Origin: Campylobacteraceae bacterium
Lineage (GTDB): Bacteria; Campylobacterota; Campylobacteria; Campylobacterales; Campylobacteraceae
Assembly (NCBI GenBank): GCA_031255525.1
Contig: JAIRSJ010000001.1
Coordinates: forward strand, 1-41,653
Direction of reading: 5' to 3'
Length of the DNA stretch: 41,653 nucleotides
In this document: piece by piece, positions 9,069-17,385 of the stretch
How the letters are laid out: every line of letters begins with the position of its first letter
How positions within the stretch are numbered: the stretch's first letter is position 1
Made by a program: the position numbers and the translations under genes
Notes under the pieces: generated by a model
Database searches by the model: none
What the model was told of the DNA's origin: nothing
Seen by the model: the letters and a program-made list of their open reading frames with translations, nothing else

Positions 9069-10433
9069 ATGCAAAAGATTTTTAATACTACAAATACATT
9101 GGACAAACGTGCCTGCGAGAAGTTTTTTTTAAGCGAAGAGTTGTTGATGGAAAATGCAGCACGCAGTATCGCGGAATTTGTCAGAACAAAAACTAAAAAA
9201 GGTGCGGATATTCTATTTCTTTGCGGCAGCGGCAATAACGGTGCGGACGGATTTGCAGCAGCAAGAATGCTTGAGGGTAGTTTCAATGTATCCGTTTTCT
9301 GTATCTGTGCGCCTAAATCTTCTCTTGCTAAACTTCAGTTTGAGCGTTTAAAATATTTGCGTATAAAAATTTTGAAAGCTTTGCCCAAAACCGCAGATAT
9401 TTATATAGATTGTATAATGGGAAGCGGGCAAAAAGGCACAATAAATGAAGATTTAAAAAATCTGCTTTTGCGTTTAAATATCCGTAAAGGATTAAAAATA
9501 TCTTGCGACATGCCGACTGCTATATATTCAAAAACACCCTTTAAGGCTGATTTTACACTTACTATGGGTGTACTCAAATCGACTCTCTTTGAGGATTTTG
9601 CGAAAGATTATACAGGAGAAGTTATTTGCTGCGATTTGGGTGTTGATAGAAACAAATTTGAAGATAAAACGGATATGTTTTTGCTTGAGAAAGAGGATTT
9701 GATTTTACCCATGAGAGAATGTAAAAACAGCAATAAAGGAGATTTTGGGCATCTTGTTATTGTTAGTGGTGAAAAAGTCGGAGCTTCAGTGTTATCAGGA
9801 CTAACAGCACTCAGTTTTGGTGCGGGACTTGTTAGTTTGTTAGTCAAAGAGAAAATTTTTGAGTTTAATCCTTCATTGATGCAGACATTTTCTCTGCCTG
9901 ATAAAACTACAGCGATAGTAGCGGGTATGGGGCTTGGAGAAAGAGAGGTAAACAATTCTTGGTTTGAAAATCTACCTTTTGTTATAGACGCGGATTTGTG
10001 TTATGATAAAAGGGTTAAAGAGTGGGATAGTCCAAAATGTGTTATAACGCCGCACCCAAAAGAGTTTGCAAGTTTGCTTGAGATATTTGGTTTTGGAACG
10101 ATAGACACTGAGGAGATACAGCAAAAGAGGTTTTTTTGGGCTAAAGAATTTTCACTCAAATTCAGCGGCGTTCTGGTATTGAAAGGCGCTAACACTATAG
10201 TAGCGCAAGATGGTATTTTATATGTTTGTCCGTTTGGTTCTCAAGCTTTGGCAAAGGGTGGCAGCGGCGATATTTTAGCAGGTCTTATAGGTGCACTGCT
10301 TGCTCAAAACCGTTCTGCTTTGGATGCAGCAATCAGTGGCGTATTGGCTCACGCGTTAGCGAGCCTGAAGTTTAAAGAAAACAATTATGCGCTGACACCT
10401 GATGGCTTGATAGAGGAAATTAGGCAATTGTAG
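9069..10433 (+). CDS. nnr: Bifunctional NAD(P)H-hydrate repair enzyme (epimerase + dehydratase)
   Basis: Repairs damaged NAD(P)H hydrates. The N-terminal half (about 1-205) is the NnrE/YjeF_N epimerase, with CGSGNNGADGFAAARML around residues 52-68. The C-terminal half (about 220-454) is the ADP-dependent NnrD dehydratase of the ribokinase-like fold: GDFGHLVIVSGE opens it, VITPHPKEFASLLE lies mid-domain, and AKGGSGDILAGLIGALLAQ carries the GxGD catalytic and phosphate-binding region. A total of 454 residues is slightly short of the E. coli fusion but covers both domains. A good -10 lies just upstream. purN follows after 83 nt; as I recall, this pairing also occurs in C. jejuni near def-clpP-tig. 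Confidence 0.93.
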   Translation: MQKIFNTTNTLDKRACEKFFLSEELLMENAARSIAEFVRTKTKKGADILFLCGSGNNGADGFAAARMLEGSFNVSVFCICAPKSSLAKLQFERLKYLRIKILKALPKTADIYIDCIMGSGQKGTINEDLKNLLLRLNIRKGLKISCDMPTAIYSKTPFKADFTLTMGVLKSTLFEDFAKDYTGEVICCDLGVDRNKFEDKTDMFLLEKEDLILPMRECKNSNKGDFGHLVIVSGEKVGASVLSGLTALSFGAGLVSLLVKEKIFEFNPSLMQTFSLPDKTTAIVAGMGLGEREVNNSWFENLPFVIDADLCYDKRVKEWDSPKCVITPHPKEFASLLEIFGFGTIDTEEIQQKRFFWAKEFSLKFSGVLVLKGANTIVAQDGILYVCPFGSQALAKGGSGDILAGLIGALLAQNRSALDAAISGVLAHALASLKFKENNYALTPDGLIEEIRQL

Positions 10434-10516
10434 AGAAATATTTTATTTGTTGCATATTTGATTTAAGCAGACACTTTTTAAACGATATTTTTTTAAGGTG
10501 AGATTGAAAGGATTTT

Positions 10517-11113
10517 ATGGTTACGAAAAAAATTGCAGTTCTTTTCAGTGGTTCGGGGACGAATTTGGAAAATTTGTTTATAAAGCTTCATCGCAAAGTA
10601 TTTAATGGAGTGAAAATAGAGATAGCTCTTAGTATTTGCAACAATGAAGATGCCGGAGGCATAAGCAAGTCACTAAAATACGGAGTAACTCCTGTGGTAT
10701 TGAAACATAAAGATTTTGCAAGCAGAGGCGATTTTGATAAAAAACTTGTTGAAGTTATAAAAAAAGCCGATATTGATTTGTGCGTTTTGGCAGGATTTAT
10801 GCGGATTTTAACACCTTATTTTACAAAAAATGTGAGAGCTATCAATATACATCCTTCACTGTTGCCTTTGTTTAAAGGTGCTGATGCGATGCACCAAAGT
10901 TATGCCGCAAATGTAAAAAAGGCTGGCGCAAGTGTGCATTTTGTAAACGAGGAACTTGATGGCGGAGAGGTAATAGCGCAAAAAAGTTTTATGCGCACGA
11001 TAGATATGAGCTATGAAGAATATGAGGCGAATATTCATGAGATAGAGTATGAAATTTTGCCAAATGCAGTGATAGGGTTGTTGACGAACAGTAATTTTGT
11101 ATCAAAATCATAG
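10517..11113 (+). CDS. purN: Phosphoribosylglycinamide formyltransferase
   Basis: Transfers a formyl group from 10-formyl-THF to GAR in purine synthesis (cytosol). Motifs: LFSGSGTNLENL at the N-terminus (phosphate/GAR binding), GFMRILTPYF, and INIHPSLLPLFKG containing the catalytic Asn-x-His. VNEELDGGEVIAQ carries the catalytic Asp. The 198 residues are normal for PurN, with an N-terminal MVTKK before the conserved core. An AAAGGA Shine-Dalgarno lies 6 nt upstream. purF, another enzyme of the pathway, is 3 kb downstream. folE near the left end feeds the folate cofactor branch. Confidence 0.96.
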   Translation: MVTKKIAVLFSGSGTNLENLFIKLHRKVFNGVKIEIALSICNNEDAGGISKSLKYGVTPVVLKHKDFASRGDFDKKLVEVIKKADIDLCVLAGFMRILTPYFTKNVRAINIHPSLLPLFKGADAMHQSYAANVKKAGASVHFVNEELDGGEVIAQKSFMRTIDMSYEEYEANIHEIEYEILPNAVIGLLTNSNFVSKS

Positions 11114-11600
11114 AGCGATTTACGCGAAAAATCTCTCAAAATTTGGATGTTACCGTATATCAAAAGTGGAAAAAAGGATAAAAAAGTCGCAAAGTATCCT
11201 ATGGGGATATCAAACAGAGCGATCAAGCCAATCATGGATAACAAATGCGGGGTTTTGATTGATAAATGCACGCCAAAAAGAGATAGCAGATACTCTCTTT
11301 TGGACAAAAGTATTTAAAAAAGTTTGAAGTAATCAGAGGCATAGTTATGAATATGGCCGAAACTTTAGGAGAGGGCAATAAAATAATTTTAGTTATATTG
11401 TGGATAAACAGCCTCACATTAACTGATAAAAGCAATGATAGTTCATCAAATAAAATAGATAAAACCGACTTTTGAATTTAAATCTCACAAAATTGAGAGT
11501 TACAAATTTTTGTTTTTGCACATGATGAAAGGTGCGAAGAGACTATCTATAAAATATGTAAATTTTGCTGCCCTTTAGCATAAATATTTTACAATAACAG
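11114..11600. other. Intergenic region with possible remnant of a membrane-protein gene
   Basis: About 490 bases. On the minus strand, two adjacent frames give hydrophobic, protein-like text: one ends PLITSNFFKYF near 11310, and the next frame continues KREYLLSLFGVHLS and SMIGLIALFDIPIGYFATFL down to about 11115. Together they would make one frameshifted membrane protein running into the 3' end of purN. No family is recognised and no Shine-Dalgarno is evident. The remainder before yraN is plain AT-rich sequence. Confidence 0.25.
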
Positions 11601-11966
11601 ATGTTTAAACTATTTGCAAAAAAACAGACCAAATACAACATGCTTGATTTTGGCAAAAAAGCCGAAAATAGGGCGGTTAAATTTTTAAAAAAGAACGGAC
11701 TCAAAATATTGGAGCAAAATTATCATTCGCGTTTCGGCGAGATTGATATCATTGCGGAGAGTAGGGATGTTTTGCATTTTGTAGAAGTTAAAGCGACAAA
11801 CAATGAGTATGATCCCTTATATAGAATTACTACTGCAAAGATAGAAAAGATAACTAAAACAATTGAATTTTATTTGCTTAAAAATGATGTGCAAAAGGAG
11901 TATCAAATAGATGCCGTTATAATATATAAAGATAATATAGAGTGGATAAAAAATATTTGTTACTAA
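11601..11966 (+). CDS. yraN: YraN family protein (UPF0102, predicted endonuclease-like)
   Basis: The 121-residue protein has the UPF0102 core: KKAENRAVKFLKKNGLKILEQNYHSRFGEIDII, then LHFVEVKA. The GEID and EVK residues match the PD-(D/E)xK nuclease-like pattern of this family; its biological substrate is not established. The annotated ATG gives a short basic extension (MFKLFAKKQTKYN) before the core. MLDFG at 11640 is an alternative start closer to the family norm. It sits directly upstream of trxA-trxB, a linkage I also recall in C. jejuni, but trxA has its own promoter. Confidence 0.88.
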   Translation: MFKLFAKKQTKYNMLDFGKKAENRAVKFLKKNGLKILEQNYHSRFGEIDIIAESRDVLHFVEVKATNNEYDPLYRITTAKIEKITKTIEFYLLKNDVQKEYQIDAVIIYKDNIEWIKNICY

Positions 11967-12012
11967 AATATACTAATTTGTATTGCTATGTTTTTTTTAA
12001 ACTTCTATTAGG

Positions 12013-12018
12013 TATAAT
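12013..12018 (+). promoter_or_regulatory. Candidate -10 box for trxA-trxB-dapB-purF
   Basis: TATAAT 35 nt before the trxA ATG, following TATTAGG in a T-rich context. The trxA Shine-Dalgarno (TTAGGAGAAG) lies between. Likely the start of the trxA-trxB transcript. Confidence 0.6.
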
Positions 12019-12052
12019 TTAGTCTTATTTTAACGTTTTAGGAGAAGTACTA

Positions 12053-12373
12053 ATGGGTAAATACATTGAATTAAATAGTTCAAATTTTGATGATATAGTT
12101 AAAAGCGAAGGTGTCGCTTTGGTAGATTTTTGGGCGCCTTGGTGCGGACCTTGCAGAATGATAGCCCCAGTTATTGAAGAGTTGGCAAACGAGTTTGAAG
12201 GCAGAGCTAAAATTTGCAAATTAAATACAGATGAAGAGCAAGATATTGCTGCAAATTACGGTATACGTTCTATTCCGACCATACTATTTTTCAAAAATGG
12301 CGAGTTAGTTGACCAAAATATCGGAGCTTCTTCAAAGCAGATTTTGTCCAATAAACTAACAGCACTTTTATAA
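12053..12373 (+). CDS. trxA: Thioredoxin
   Basis: Small dithiol redox protein that reduces cytosolic disulfides. The active site WAPWCGPCRM (Cys-Gly-Pro-Cys) is at about residues 28-37. The buried Asp in ALVDFWAPW and the cis-proline of RSIPTILFF are also present. The 106-residue length is standard. A strong Shine-Dalgarno AGGAGAAG precedes the ATG. Its reductase trxB starts 27 nt after its stop, so the redox pair is co-transcribed. Confidence 0.98.
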   Translation: MGKYIELNSSNFDDIVKSEGVALVDFWAPWCGPCRMIAPVIEELANEFEGRAKICKLNTDEEQDIAANYGIRSIPTILFFKNGELVDQNIGASSKQILSNKLTALL

Positions 12374-12400
12374 GATAGATAAAATTTTACAGAGATTAAA

Positions 12401-13348
12401 ATGAGCGAAATATTGGATTTGGCAATTGTCGGCGGAGGACCTGCAGGATTAACTGCCGGTATGTACGCAACACGCGGCGGATTACAGAATGTTGTAATGT
12501 ATGAAAAAGGCGTTATCGGCGGACAGATAACAAAAAGTAGCGAAATAGAGAATTATCCGGGAATTACACAGGTAGTCAGCGGACTTGAGCTGATGGAGAA
12601 GTGGCCTGAACAGGTTATGAGGTTTGGCTTGAAATATGAAATGGCAGAAGTTGTACGTATAAGTAAAGGAAGCGACAATCTTTTTGATATCTCGATAGAA
12701 GGTGACAAAAACGTCAAAGCCAAAAGCGTTATAGTTTGTACAGGTAGCAATCCCAAAAAATCAGGCGTTGAAGGTGAAGATGAGTTTTACGGAAAAGGTG
12801 TCAGTTTTTGCGCCACATGCGATGGGTTTTTTTACAAAAATAAAGAAGTAGCTATTCTTGGAGGTGGAGACGCCGCACTTGAAGAGGCTCTGTTTCTGAC
12901 AAATATTTGCTCAAAAGTTTATATTGTTCATAGACGAGATGAGTTTAGAGCAAGCCCCGCTACTGTGCAGAGAGTTAAGAAAAATAATAAAATAGAGCTT
13001 GTGCTGAACTCTACAGTCAAAAAGATTTATGGAGATATAAGTGGAGTTAACGGGCTTATTATAGATAAGAACGGTGATGAGAGAGACTTGAAAGTTCCAG
13101 GTGTTTTTGTATTTGTGGGGATGAAAGTTAATAACGAGGTTTTGCTTCAAAAAGACGGCAATTTTTTATGCGAAATGAGCAAAAATGGTGAAGTGATTGC
13201 CGATTTAAATATGAAAACTTCACTAAGAGGGCTCTTTGCCGCAGGAGATATTCGTATTGATGCTGCAAAACAGGTGATTTGTGCGGCTGGGGACGGCGCA
13301 ACGGCAGCGATTAATGCCATAAATTATTTAGAGGGTTTACATGAATGA
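12401..13348 (+). CDS. trxB: Thioredoxin reductase
   Basis: FAD- and NADPH-dependent enzyme that reduces thioredoxin. The FAD-binding motif [17 protein letters not shown] is at the N-terminus, the redox-active disulfide CATCDG around residue 133, and the NADPH-binding [13 protein letters not shown] after it. The second FAD contact GLFAAGDIR is near the C-terminus. The protein has 315 residues, full length. Its 3' end overlaps the dapB start by 8 nt, so dapB is translated in the same operon. Confidence 0.98.
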   Translation: MSEILDLAIVGGGPAGLTAGMYATRGGLQNVVMYEKGVIGGQITKSSEIENYPGITQVVSGLELMEKWPEQVMRFGLKYEMAEVVRISKGSDNLFDISIEGDKNVKAKSVIVCTGSNPKKSGVEGEDEFYGKGVSFCATCDGFFYKNKEVAILGGGDAALEEALFLTNICSKVYIVHRRDEFRASPATVQRVKKNNKIELVLNSTVKKIYGDISGVNGLIIDKNGDERDLKVPGVFVFVGMKVNNEVLLQKDGNFLCEMSKNGEVIADLNMKTSLRGLFAAGDIRIDAAKQVICAAGDGATAAINAINYLEGLHE

Positions 13349-14123
13349 AAATTTGCCTCTTAATGTGGGCATTTATGGTTCTACTGGCAGAGTAGGCAGG
13401 GTTTTGATAGAAAATTTACAAAACGACAAAGAGGCAAAAATATCCTGTTTGTATGCTATAGACGAGTTCACATTTGCGCTGCCCGAAAATACAAACAAGA
13501 CAAACTCTTTGGAGACGCTTTTTGAATTGAGCGATGTTATTATTGACTTTACTGCGCCAAGCGGTACGGAGACTTTACTACAATATGCGCTCAAAAGACC
13601 AAAACCGCTCGTTATAGGCACTACCGGATTAAATGACGGACAATTTGCTTTATTAAAACAAGCGGCGCAAAATATGCCCATTTTATATTCTACAAATATG
13701 TCTTTGGGCATTGCAGTTTTGAACAGTTTGGTTGAAATTGCTTCCGAAAAATTGAGAGACTTTGACATAGAGATAGTAGAACAACATCATCGCTTTAAAA
13801 AAGACGCGCCGAGCGGTACCGCTCTGACTTTGGGCGAACATGCTGCAAAAGCAAGAGAGCTTGAACTTAGCAAAGTAAGAGTAAGCGGCAGAGAAGGTAT
13901 GACAGGTCAAAGAAGTAAAGATGAGATAGCCGTTATGTCTTTGCGTGGCGGAGACATTGTAGGACGACATACTGTAGGGTTTTACAATAATGGAGAATTT
14001 ATAGAATTAAATCACACTGCTACAAGCAGAGATACATTTGCCAAAGGAGCGATTTGCGCAGCAAAATGGATAGTAAATCAACCTAATAGACAATATACTA
14101 TCAGCGATTGCCTTGGGCTTTAA
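13341..14123 (+). CDS. dapB: 4-hydroxy-tetrahydrodipicolinate reductase
   Basis: Reduces the dihydrodipicolinate intermediate to tetrahydrodipicolinate on the lysine/diaminopimelate pathway, using NAD(P)H. Supporting motifs are the nucleotide-binding [12 protein letters not shown] at the N-terminus, IGTTGL mid-protein, and the substrate-site signature [20 protein letters not shown]. Length of 260 residues is normal. It starts within trxB, and purF follows 9 nt after its stop, so redox, cell-wall/lysine and purine genes share a transcript. Confidence 0.97.
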   Translation: MNENLPLNVGIYGSTGRVGRVLIENLQNDKEAKISCLYAIDEFTFALPENTNKTNSLETLFELSDVIIDFTAPSGTETLLQYALKRPKPLVIGTTGLNDGQFALLKQAAQNMPILYSTNMSLGIAVLNSLVEIASEKLRDFDIEIVEQHHRFKKDAPSGTALTLGEHAAKARELELSKVRVSGREGMTGQRSKDEIAVMSLRGGDIVGRHTVGFYNNGEFIELNHTATSRDTFAKGAICAAKWIVNQPNRQYTISDCLGL

Positions 14124-14132
14124 GGATAAAAC

Positions 14133-15473
14133 ATGTGTGCTATAGTCGGCGTTATTAACTCTAATGAAGCTGCAAAGATATCTTATTACGCTCTTTTTGC
14201 TATGCAGCATAGAGGACAGGAAGCAACAGGAATAAGTGCGTGCGATAATGACAAAATCAAAACCATCAAAGACAGAGGTTTAGTTACAAAAGTATTCAAT
14301 GATAGCTCATTTGAAGTTTTGAAAGGGAGTTTGGCAGTAGGTCACAATAGATATTCTACCGCAGGAAACGACTCCATATTGGATGCGCAGCCGATTTATG
14401 CCAGATATAGCCTTGGAGAAATCTCTATAGTTCACAACGGCAATCTGATAAACAAAAATGAAATACGTGCCAAACTCATAGAAGACGGGGCAATATTTCA
14501 ATCTTCTATGGACACCGAAAACGTCATTCACCTTATAGCACGCAGCAAAAAAGAGCATTTAAAAGAGAGAATAATAGAAGCCCTGCAAGTTATCAAAGGC
14601 GCTTATTGTTTTATCATTTTAAGTCGCCACAAAATGTTTGTCATTAGAGATAGATACGGCGTGCGTCCTCTTTCTATCGGAAGATTAAAAGATGGCGGAT
14701 ATATTGCGGCAAGCGAAACATGCGCTTTTGATTTGGTTGGAGCAGAGTTTATAAGAGACGTAAATCCAGGAGAAATGATAATATTTGAGAGAGGAAAAGA
14801 TGAATATATAAGTGAACAGTTATTCGATATTGATCCTCGTATATGTGCTTTTGAATATGTCTATTTTGCCCGTCCGGATAGTAATATAGAGGGTAAAAAT
14901 GTGTATGAAATGCGCAAAAAAATGGGTGAATTTTTAGCGACCGAAGCACCTGTGCGTGATGTGGATTATGTTATTCCCGTACCTGACAGCGGCGTGGCTG
15001 CGGCTTTAGGCTATGCAGCAAAAAGTGGTATCCCTTTTGAAAACGGTATTGTTAGAAATCACTATATCGGACGTACATTTATAGAACCCACGCAAGAGAT
15101 GAGAAATCAAAAAGTAAAACTCAAACTCTCTCCTATAGCGGCTCTTTTGAACGGTAAAAAAATAGTTGTTATAGACGACAGTCTTGTTAGGGGCACTACG
15201 TCAAAACAGATAGTTTCCATCTTAAAACATGCAGGCGCGCGCGAAGTACACATGAGAATAGCTTCACCCGCCATAAAACATCCTTGTCGCTACGGGATTG
15301 ATACACCAAGCTACCAAGAGTTGATAAGCGCAAATTTAAGCGAGGATGAGGTTAGAGATTATATCGGCGCGGACTCACTTAAATTTTTATCCATAGACTC
15401 TTTGGTTAAGAGCATTGGCGATGAGCGTAAGTATTCGTTGGTAAGCTTTGACGGCAACTATTTCATCCAATAG
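14133..15473 (+). CDS. purF: Amidophosphoribosyltransferase
   Basis: First committed step of purine synthesis: PRPP plus glutamine to phosphoribosylamine. Cys2 (MCAIVGVINS) is the nucleophile of the N-terminal Ntn glutaminase domain after Met removal; GHNRYSTAG and IVHNGNL are further glutaminase motifs. The C-terminal PRTase domain has the PRPP loop VVIDDSLVRGTTS. Of the B. subtilis-type Fe-S ligand positions, the Cys of RICAFEYVYFARPDS and of HPCRYGID are present. The C-terminal CxxC pair is absent (the protein ends VSFDGNYFIQ), so an Fe-S cluster is unlikely. No propeptide precedes Cys2. The 3' end overlaps the next gene by 26 nt. Confidence 0.96.
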   Translation: MCAIVGVINSNEAAKISYYALFAMQHRGQEATGISACDNDKIKTIKDRGLVTKVFNDSSFEVLKGSLAVGHNRYSTAGNDSILDAQPIYARYSLGEISIVHNGNLINKNEIRAKLIEDGAIFQSSMDTENVIHLIARSKKEHLKERIIEALQVIKGAYCFIILSRHKMFVIRDRYGVRPLSIGRLKDGGYIAASETCAFDLVGAEFIRDVNPGEMIIFERGKDEYISEQLFDIDPRICAFEYVYFARPDSNIEGKNVYEMRKKMGEFLATEAPVRDVDYVIPVPDSGVAAALGYAAKSGIPFENGIVRNHYIGRTFIEPTQEMRNQKVKLKLSPIAALLNGKKIVVIDDSLVRGTTSKQIVSILKHAGAREVHMRIASPAIKHPCRYGIDTPSYQELISANLSEDEVRDYIGADSLKFLSIDSLVKSIGDERKYSLVSFDGNYFIQ

Positions 15474-16434
15474 CAAAACAAAAGTTATTTTTACTATCGG
15501 GCGTTACTTTAGAGATAAGTTTGGTGTAAAGGTCTATAAAACGCCTATATCCATCATGGGCTTTACATGTCCTAATATCGATGGTACTGTGGCAAAAGGC
15601 GGCTGTATATATTGCGAAAATGAATCGTTTAGCCCAAATCTTTCAAAAGAACACAAAGCTTTTAAATTAAATCCGCATTTGATAGAAAATCCGCATCTTG
15701 ACAAGCAGCTTTTGCAGCTTGAAAGTCAATACAATAGATACAAAAAACGACTCGCCAAAAAATTCGGCGCAAAAAAATTTATAGTCTATTTCCAATCTTT
15801 TACCAATACTTACGCGCCTTTTTCTACACTCAAAGCGCTGTATGAAAAAGCGTTTGAACTTCCGGATGCCATTGGTATAAGCATAGGTACAAGAAGTGAT
15901 TGTATGAGTGATAAAGTGCTGGAATTTTTACGTTTGAAAAAATACGAAGGTAAAGAGATATGGATAGAGTATGGCGTGCAGTCTGCGTTTGATGAGACGC
16001 TTAATATCATTAACCGTGGGCACAGCTTTGAAAATGCTGCTTTGTGGATAAAAAAGACAAAAGAGGCGGGATTAAATGTATGTGTACATCTTATATTTGG
16101 ACTTCCGGGTGAAACCCAAGAGATGATGCTTAAAAGTGTGCAAAGTGTTATAGATTTGCGCGTAGACGCCATAAAATTTCACTCACTTTATATCACGAAG
16201 CAGACAAAACTTGCGCATGATTTTAAAAATGGACTTTTCGTTCCTATCAGCGAGGAACTCTATCTTGATACTCTTATTAAAGCTATAAAAATGTTGCCGT
16301 CAAATATTGCTTTGCAGCGCATCACAGCCGGTGTACAGGACGATACGCTTTTGGCACCCGCATGGTGTTACGACTCCCATACGCAGAAGAACCGCGCTAA
16401 AGAAGCGCTGAAAAAAGCTGGACTGGAATATTAA
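15448..16434 (+). CDS. YhcC-type radical SAM protein (TIGR01212 family)
   Basis: The N-terminal part VIFTIGRYFRDKFGVKVYKT followed by GFTCPNIDGTVAKGGCIYC matches the YhcC/TIGR01212 group, which binds a [4Fe-4S] cluster with this atypical spacing of cysteines. FGLPGETQEM and RITAGVQDDTLLAP are further conserved stretches. The family's substrate is not settled as far as I know. The TTG at 15448 inside purF is the likely start: no ATG lies between it and the conserved N-terminal block, although this leaves a 12-residue extension. Length of 328 residues fits the family. It is coupled to purF by the overlap. Confidence 0.88.
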   Translation: MTATISSNSKTKVIFTIGRYFRDKFGVKVYKTPISIMGFTCPNIDGTVAKGGCIYCENESFSPNLSKEHKAFKLNPHLIENPHLDKQLLQLESQYNRYKKRLAKKFGAKKFIVYFQSFTNTYAPFSTLKALYEKAFELPDAIGISIGTRSDCMSDKVLEFLRLKKYEGKEIWIEYGVQSAFDETLNIINRGHSFENAALWIKKTKEAGLNVCVHLIFGLPGETQEMMLKSVQSVIDLRVDAIKFHSLYITKQTKLAHDFKNGLFVPISEELYLDTLIKAIKMLPSNIALQRITAGVQDDTLLAPAWCYDSHTQKNRAKEALKKAGLEY

Positions 16435-16614
16435 AATTCTACAAAATAAGATTTGCATTGTGTTGTTTTAGGAAATTTATAAATACCAAAAATATACGCT
16501 GTAACAGTAATTTATATTGTTATGAAACAGACACAAATTTGTCTTATTATTCTTGAATTTGAAAGATTTTTTACCTCACGATATTGTTAGTATTGTTTTT
16601 GATTTGAAATGATA

Positions 16615-16635
16615 TAAAAATGCTGTAAAACAGCA
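16615..16635 (-). terminator. Hairpin with T-run on the minus strand
   Basis: TGCTGT (16621-16626) and ACAGCA (16630-16635) make a 6-bp stem with a 3-nt loop. Read on the minus strand it is followed by TTTTTAT, the shape of an intrinsic terminator. No minus-strand gene lies upstream within the 950-bp gap, so either it serves the plus-strand transcript ending at 16434 or it ends an unannotated minus-strand RNA. Confidence 0.35.
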
Positions 16636-17358
16636 ATGTACTCTTATCAAGAATGGTTGCTGTTCCAAGCACACACAACTAAATCGTTTTTAATTACAAA
16701 ATACGTAGTGTTTAACATAAGAATATATGCAATATTTTGTAAAATGGAAAATTTTACGTTTATTCATGATTTTGATTTGGAATAGCACCTTTGCTCTCAT
16801 CACTCCAAGCAAACACGATGATTTTTACAATTTAAAACATGCTTTAATCTATTAGTGTATTGTGTGACACCAAATTATTTTGCGCGATATTTGTGTCAGA
16901 TTAATAATTACAAAGTGTTTGGTGCAGTTTTTGCATCAAATTTAACGATGAAATGTGCAAAAAATGAAACAATTATTGAAAATATTTCAATACAACATTT
17001 GTATCAGTTCAAGATTATAATGGATATAACACAAGAACACAGCGGTTCATTTCAATACAGATATTTTGACAAAGACAATATTAACAGATGGTTGGAAAAA
17101 TTTGGAAGCATAGAAGCTTAAAAGATAAACCGATAAAATGTTTGATTGTATTTTAATTGGCAATCAATATCTTTTAACCATATGATATAAATAACTTTAT
17201 ATTTTTTGTTATGATATACATCATTTTAAATATGATATTTTTTACTGCTGCACTTCATGATTTAATTTTATGTGCAAAAACTTTTCACTTTCTTATTATC
17301 AAAAAAGCTGTTATTTGGGTTATTTGGCATATAAAATAAAAATTTCACATTTTTTTGA

Positions 17359-17364
17359 TAGAAT
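17359..17364 (+). promoter_or_regulatory. Candidate -10 box for topA
   Basis: TAGAAT after a T-rich TTTTTTGA stretch, 22 nt before the topA ATG. A Campylobacter-like promoter called by eye. Confidence 0.45.
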
Positions 17365-17385
17365 TCCACAAACGAAATAAAAGGT

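Larger units (their letters stand above)
16435..17385. other. 950-bp intergenic region with one doubtful ORF
   Basis: Very AT-rich. The 88-codon ORF at 16855-17121 (GTG start, no Shine-Dalgarno) ends YFDKDNINRWLEKFGSIEA and is not recognised; it could be a remnant or chance. A compact hairpin at 16621-16635 is listed separately. Three ATGATAT repeats lie between 17181 and 17240. The topA promoter occupies the right end. Confidence 0.4.

Noticed and set aside
11035-11307. 90-codon minus-strand ORF overlapping the end of purN
   Set aside because: Not accepted as an intact gene because it starts at a TTG without a Shine-Dalgarno and its 3' third is antisense to purN. Mentioned as a possible frameshifted remnant.
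16855-17121. 88-codon ORF between the radical SAM gene and topA
   Set aside because: GTG start without a Shine-Dalgarno, unrecognised product and unusual composition. Kept only as a remark in the intergenic entry.
17181-17240. Three ATGATAT repeats upstream of topA considered as regulator sites or a small repeat array
   Set aside because: The units are short, unevenly spaced and AT-only, expected by chance in this sequence; no CRISPR-like regularity.
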